A stretch of DNA of 31,042 bases, taken from positions 1 to 31,042 of IMG/VR virus record IMGVR_UViG_3300009790_002314; one strand, given 5' to 3'. The DNA is from a virus. The translations under genes were made by a program, and so were the position numbers. Under the pieces are notes generated by a model. It worked only from the letters and a program-made list of their open reading frames with translations. It did no database searches and was not told where the DNA came from. Below, piece by piece: positions 28,893 through 31,042 of the stretch (positions are counted from its first letter, which is position 1; every line of letters starts with the position of its first letter).

Positions 28893-29225
28893 ATGGCGTG
28901 GGATATGGACACATATAGACCATTACCAGATGGGCTTACAATAAAATCTAGTAAAATAGATGGATTAGGATTACATGCAGCACAGGCGTTTGATGCTGGA
29001 ACAGTATTTGGAGAAACACATGTCTTGGTACATAGTAGAGATAGACATGAATGGATAAGGACACCCTTAGGAGGATTCATTAATCACAGTAATGATCCTA
29101 ATTGTTTTATTACTACAGAAGCAGGTGATAGAACATTATATGCAGTTAAACCTATAAAAGCAGGAGAAGAGATTACTGTTTATTATAGATTCAAAGGTTA
29201 TGATGGCATTATAGGAGAAAAGTAA
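28893..29225 (+). CDS. SET-domain protein (probable lysine methyltransferase)
   Basis: 110 aa from the ATG at 28893, with TTTAGGAC upstream; an in-frame TTG at 28827 would overlap the membrane gene and is less likely. Features of the SET fold are present: DGLGLHAAQAFDAGTVFGE (residues 25-43), GGFINHSNDPNC (the NHS motif that binds SAM), and AVKPIKAGEEITVYYRF (the E-E-x-x-x-Y end). It is a minimal SET domain without the usual pre- and post-SET Cys clusters. Such proteins methylate lysines; a host or phage protein target is unknown. It is coupled to the next micro-gene by TAATG. Confidence 0.82.
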   Translation: MAWDMDTYRPLPDGLTIKSSKIDGLGLHAAQAFDAGTVFGETHVLVHSRDRHEWIRTPLGGFINHSNDPNCFITTEAGDRTLYAVKPIKAGEEITVYYRFKGYDGIIGEK

Positions 29226-29347
29226 TGAGCATAATGGCAGGTTGGGTATTATTTGGAGTTTGTATTTTAGTAAATGTGGCCATATATATAGGTATTGATA
29301 TGGCTTATGAAAATAATTTTTGGAGAGATGATGCACGGAAAAAATAG
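29225..29347 (+). CDS. micro-ORF, 40-aa membrane peptide
   Basis: The ATG overlaps the SET stop (TAATG). The peptide has one hydrophobic segment (AGWVLFGVCILVNVAIYIGID) and a charged C-terminus ENNFWRDDARKK. The arrangement suggests a membrane anchor with a cytoplasmic polar tail. It overlaps the next gene by 20 bases. No family is recognised. Confidence 0.5.
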   Translation: MSIMAGWVLFGVCILVNVAIYIGIDMAYENNFWRDDARKK

Positions 29348-29555
29348 AACATATTCCGCTACTGGTGGAAGAAAGGCGAGACGGGAACGAGCTTTAGAAC
29401 GTCTTATTAAAAGTAAATTCACAACTAAAGTCCTAAACGGCAAGGAGCGCAGTGAAAAGAACTGGAATGAGAAGAAAGAAAAGGCAATTGAAACACTTAC
29501 AGGAAGAATTGGAACATCAGAAACAAAAGGGTATGTTTCAAGAGAAACAAATTAA
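29328..29555 (+). CDS. small basic protein, 75 aa, unknown function
   Basis: I take the ATG at 29328 or the next codon, 29331, as start; a GGAGAG site is directly upstream, and the longer frame to 29295 lies in the micro-gene. The protein is very basic: NRTYSATGGRKARRERALERL, then a Lys/Glu-rich region, ending GYVSRETN. It should be soluble and mostly helical, and could bind nucleic acid. No family is recognised. A second, shorter frame overlaps its last 89 bases (29467-29628). Confidence 0.55.
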   Translation: MMHGKNRTYSATGGRKARRERALERLIKSKFTTKVLNGKERSEKNWNEKKEKAIETLTGRIGTSETKGYVSRETN

Positions 29556-29628
29556 GGATCAACAGAAAGAAATAAAAACACAATGGGACGAGATAAACAA
29601 ATTGCTATCATCGGATACGGATTCGTAG
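29467..29628 (+). CDS. overlapping coiled-coil ORF, 53 aa (tentative)
   Basis: This ATG-started frame overlaps the 75-aa gene by 89 bases and the UDP-sugar dehydrogenase gene by 46. It would encode a charged, Lys/Glu/Gln-rich helix with a heptad-like pattern (LKHLQEELEHQ, then an IKTQWDEINKLL end). The nearest AAGGAG is about 19 bases upstream of the ATG, too far for a strong site. AG-rich DNA gives such composition by chance, so confidence is low. Confidence 0.25.
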   Translation: MRRKKRQLKHLQEELEHQKQKGMFQEKQIKDQQKEIKTQWDEINKLLSSDTDS

Positions 29629-30398
29629 GTAAGGCTACTGAGCTTTTATTAGATACTTACTACGCAGGAACTGATGTACAAATCCATGATCCTGCAAAAG
29701 GATATGAGATAGAAAATTGGTCAGGTATTGAATATGCTTTTATTTGTGTTCCTACAGATTTAGGTGGGTGGACAACTTTAGATATTAGTATTGTAGAAAA
29801 AGTTCTGAACGATTTATCCACAAGATCATGTGCTAATACTGTTATCCCTGTTATACGAAGTACTGTTGGACCTGATCAGGCATTGATGCTAACTAAAAAA
29901 TATGGCGCAATTATTATGCCAGAGTTTTTAAGAGAAAAACATTGGGATTTAGATGTATTGAATTTAAACATTCCTATTGTTGTTGGTGCCACTCTAGGTA
30001 ATCATGATGATTTTATCTTTTGGTTAAAGGATAACGACAGAATCTATAATGAAAAAAAAGTCTGGGTTGTTAATCCAGGAGAAGCATCAGCAATTAAAAT
30101 GTTTAGAAATGCTGCACTAGCAGTTAATGTTGGTTTGGCAAACGAGTTTAAAGAAATTTGTGAAGTATTTGATTTAGATTATATTGACATTAAAGATTTC
30201 TTTATGCAAGATAAAACATTAGGCACACATTGGCAAGTTCCAGGACCTGATGGAGAATTAGGTTTTGGTGGAACTTGTTTACCAAAAGACTTGACACATA
30301 GTTCAGGTTTGTGCTATAGTAGCGATAGTATTATGAGAACTGCAATAGCAGCTAATAAAATTAGGAGAAAAGATGGCAAATCTAATAGACAGGATTAA
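29583..30398 (+). CDS. truncated UDP-glucose/GDP-mannose 6-dehydrogenase-like protein
   Basis: 271 aa; complete family members are about 390-450, so the C-terminal nucleotide-sugar-binding domain is missing. The NAD-binding domain starts IAIIGYGFVGKAT with the GxGxxG motif, and a CVPTD segment follows. The central helix region has IKMFRNAALAVNVGLANEF, with the usual catalytic-type Lys. FGGTCLPKDLTHSS carries the catalytic Cys, C232, in its normal motif. About 35 residues follow, with no stop-codon anomaly, so this is a short form, not an obvious pseudogene. With a UDP-binding partner it could act as a subunit; alone it may use a different substrate. The glycosyltransferase at 4161 could use such a sugar, which is speculation. 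Confidence 0.8.
   Translation: MGRDKQIAIIGYGFVGKATELLLDTYYAGTDVQIHDPAKGYEIENWSGIEYAFICVPTDLGGWTTLDISIVEKVLNDLSTRSCANTVIPVIRSTVGPDQALMLTKKYGAIIMPEFLREKHWDLDVLNLNIPIVVGATLGNHDDFIFWLKDNDRIYNEKKVWVVNPGEASAIKMFRNAALAVNVGLANEFKEICEVFDLDYIDIKDFFMQDKTLGTHWQVPGPDGELGFGGTCLPKDLTHSSGLCYSSDSIMRTAIAANKIRRKDGKSNRQD
30291..30320 (+). promoter_or_regulatory. possible sigma70-like promoter of uvsX, inside the dehydrogenase gene
   Basis: TTGACA at 30291-30296, an 18-base spacer, and TATAGT at 30315-30320 lie 53 bases before the uvsX ATG. The -35 overlaps the codons of the conserved KDLTHS motif, so its fit could be a coincidence of the protein sequence. No inverted repeat of the type in the other promoters is present. 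Confidence 0.35.
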
Positions 30399-31042
30399 GA
30401 AAAATTCCACGATTAGAGAAACAGATATTATAACTGACTCTAAGTTTTTTAATTCTAAAGATCTAATACAAACCTCAGTTCCAGCAGTTAATGTTGCATT
30501 GAGCGGTAAATTAGATGGTGGACTAACACCTGGACTTACTGTTTTTGCAGGACCTAGTAAACACTTTAAAACAGCGTTTGCTATGTTGTTGGCAAAAGCA
30601 TATTTAGACAAGTATGAAGATGGTGTTATTTTATTCTATGATAGTGAGTTTGGAGCACCTCAGTCTTATTTTGAAACATTTGAAATAGATACTGACAGAG
30701 TAGTACATACACCTATTACAGATGTAGAACAATTAAAACATGATTCCATGCAACAGTTGAATGGTATTGAAAGAGGTGATCATGTTATGATTATTGTTGA
30801 TAGTGTAGGTAACTTGGCAAGTAAAAAAGAAGTTGAAGATGCTCTTGACGGTAAAAGTGTAGCAGACATGACAAGAGCTAAACAAATGAAATCCTTGTTT
30901 AGAATGATTACTCCTCACTTAACAATTAAAGATATTCCTGCTATTGTAGTGAACCACACATATAAAGAGATAGGATTGTTTCCTAAAGATGTTGTTAGTG
31001 GTGGCACAGGCATTTATTATTCAGCAGACAATATCTACATTA
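30373..31042 (+). CDS. uvsX: UvsX RecA-like recombinase, N-terminal part (partial at window edge)
   Basis: The first 223 residues are visible; the gene runs off the window end. The ATG overlaps the end of the dehydrogenase gene by 26 bases and follows a TTAGGAGAAAAG ribosome site. Walker A is GPSKHFKT, the distinctive UvsX form (T4 has GPSKSFKS), and Walker B is VMIIVDSVGNLASKKE. The conserved YDSEFG, VADMTRAKQMK and VVNHTYKEIGLF segments also fit, as does a start of the L2-type region, SGGTGIYY. UvsX forms filaments on single-stranded DNA for recombination-dependent replication and works with the gp46/47 nuclease upstream. gp43 then uvsX is the T4-like order. Confidence 0.95.
   Translation, partial: MANLIDRIKKNSTIRETDIITDSKFFNSKDLIQTSVPAVNVALSGKLDGGLTPGLTVFAGPSKHFKTAFAMLLAKAYLDKYEDGVILFYDSEFGAPQSYFETFEIDTDRVVHTPITDVEQLKHDSMQQLNGIERGDHVMIIVDSVGNLASKKEVEDALDGKSVADMTRAKQMKSLFRMITPHLTIKDIPAIVVNHTYKEIGLFPKDVVSGGTGIYYSADNIYI

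Overview
The window looks like part of the genome of a T4-like tailed phage (myovirus) with a low-GC genome. It carries the T4-type replication and recombination set: gp47/gp46 nuclease, gp45 clamp, gp44/gp62 clamp loader, RegA, gp43 DNA polymerase and UvsX. All recognisable genes are on the + strand, packed with ATGA/TAATG/GTGA overlaps. Accessory genes such as Hsp20, a 2OG-Fe(II) oxygenase, CobS-like ATPase, peptide deformylase and ClpP-like protease are the kind known from marine T4-like phages of cyanobacteria and SAR11. The low GC and an outer-membrane TonB-dependent receptor gene suggest a Gram-negative, probably marine host. The host assignment is inference. No ribosomal, tRNA, transposon or CRISPR sequence was seen, and no gene-free stretch exceeds 300 bases.

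Layout. (1) 1-5727: a 7-deazaguanine DNA-modification block, with the QueE C-terminus, a phosphoribosyltransferase, FolE, a DnaQ-fold exonuclease, a DpdA-like transglycosylase, a reduced T-fold (QueD-like) protein, a GT-B glycosyltransferase and QueD. (2) 5730-9914: gp47, gp46, a methyltransferase, glutaredoxin and peptide deformylase. (3) 9910-14530: a late-promoter-led block with a small conserved-looking protein, a ClpP-like protease, an exported protein, a TonB-dependent receptor and a B12-type radical SAM protein. (4) 14552-18636: a HEXXH/VWA protein and a CobS/MoxR-like AAA+ ATPase, each behind a copy of the same 55-bp sigma70-like promoter, then a DUF3310-like protein. (5) 18640-20150: a diiron ferritin-like oxygenase and an unknown protein, both behind T4-late-like boxes. 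(6) 20168-31042: the replication core (clamp, peroxiredoxin, clamp loader, RegA, 2OG oxygenase, Hsp20, nuclease, DNA polymerase, SET protein, truncated UDP-sugar dehydrogenase, UvsX), interleaved with a striking set of tiny membrane-peptide genes.

Two promoter classes can be read. Sigma70-like promoters (TTGACT, 17 bp, YATAAT) stand before the VWA gene, the AAA+ gene, gp45 and gp43. Three of them have a CTCT...AGAG inverted repeat lying between -35 and -10, a possible operator. T4-late-like NATAAATA boxes stand before folE, the 116-aa gene, the radical SAM gene, the diiron gene, the 124-aa gene and regA. Two of these late boxes lie so close to the start codon that the transcript would be leaderless or nearly so.

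The most notable items are the phage-encoded TonB-dependent receptor with an exported neighbour, the DpdA block with an embedded glycosyltransferase and a second T-fold protein, the duplicated regulatory promoter of the VWA/AAA+ pair, and the chain of translationally coupled micro-genes between gp44 and gp62.
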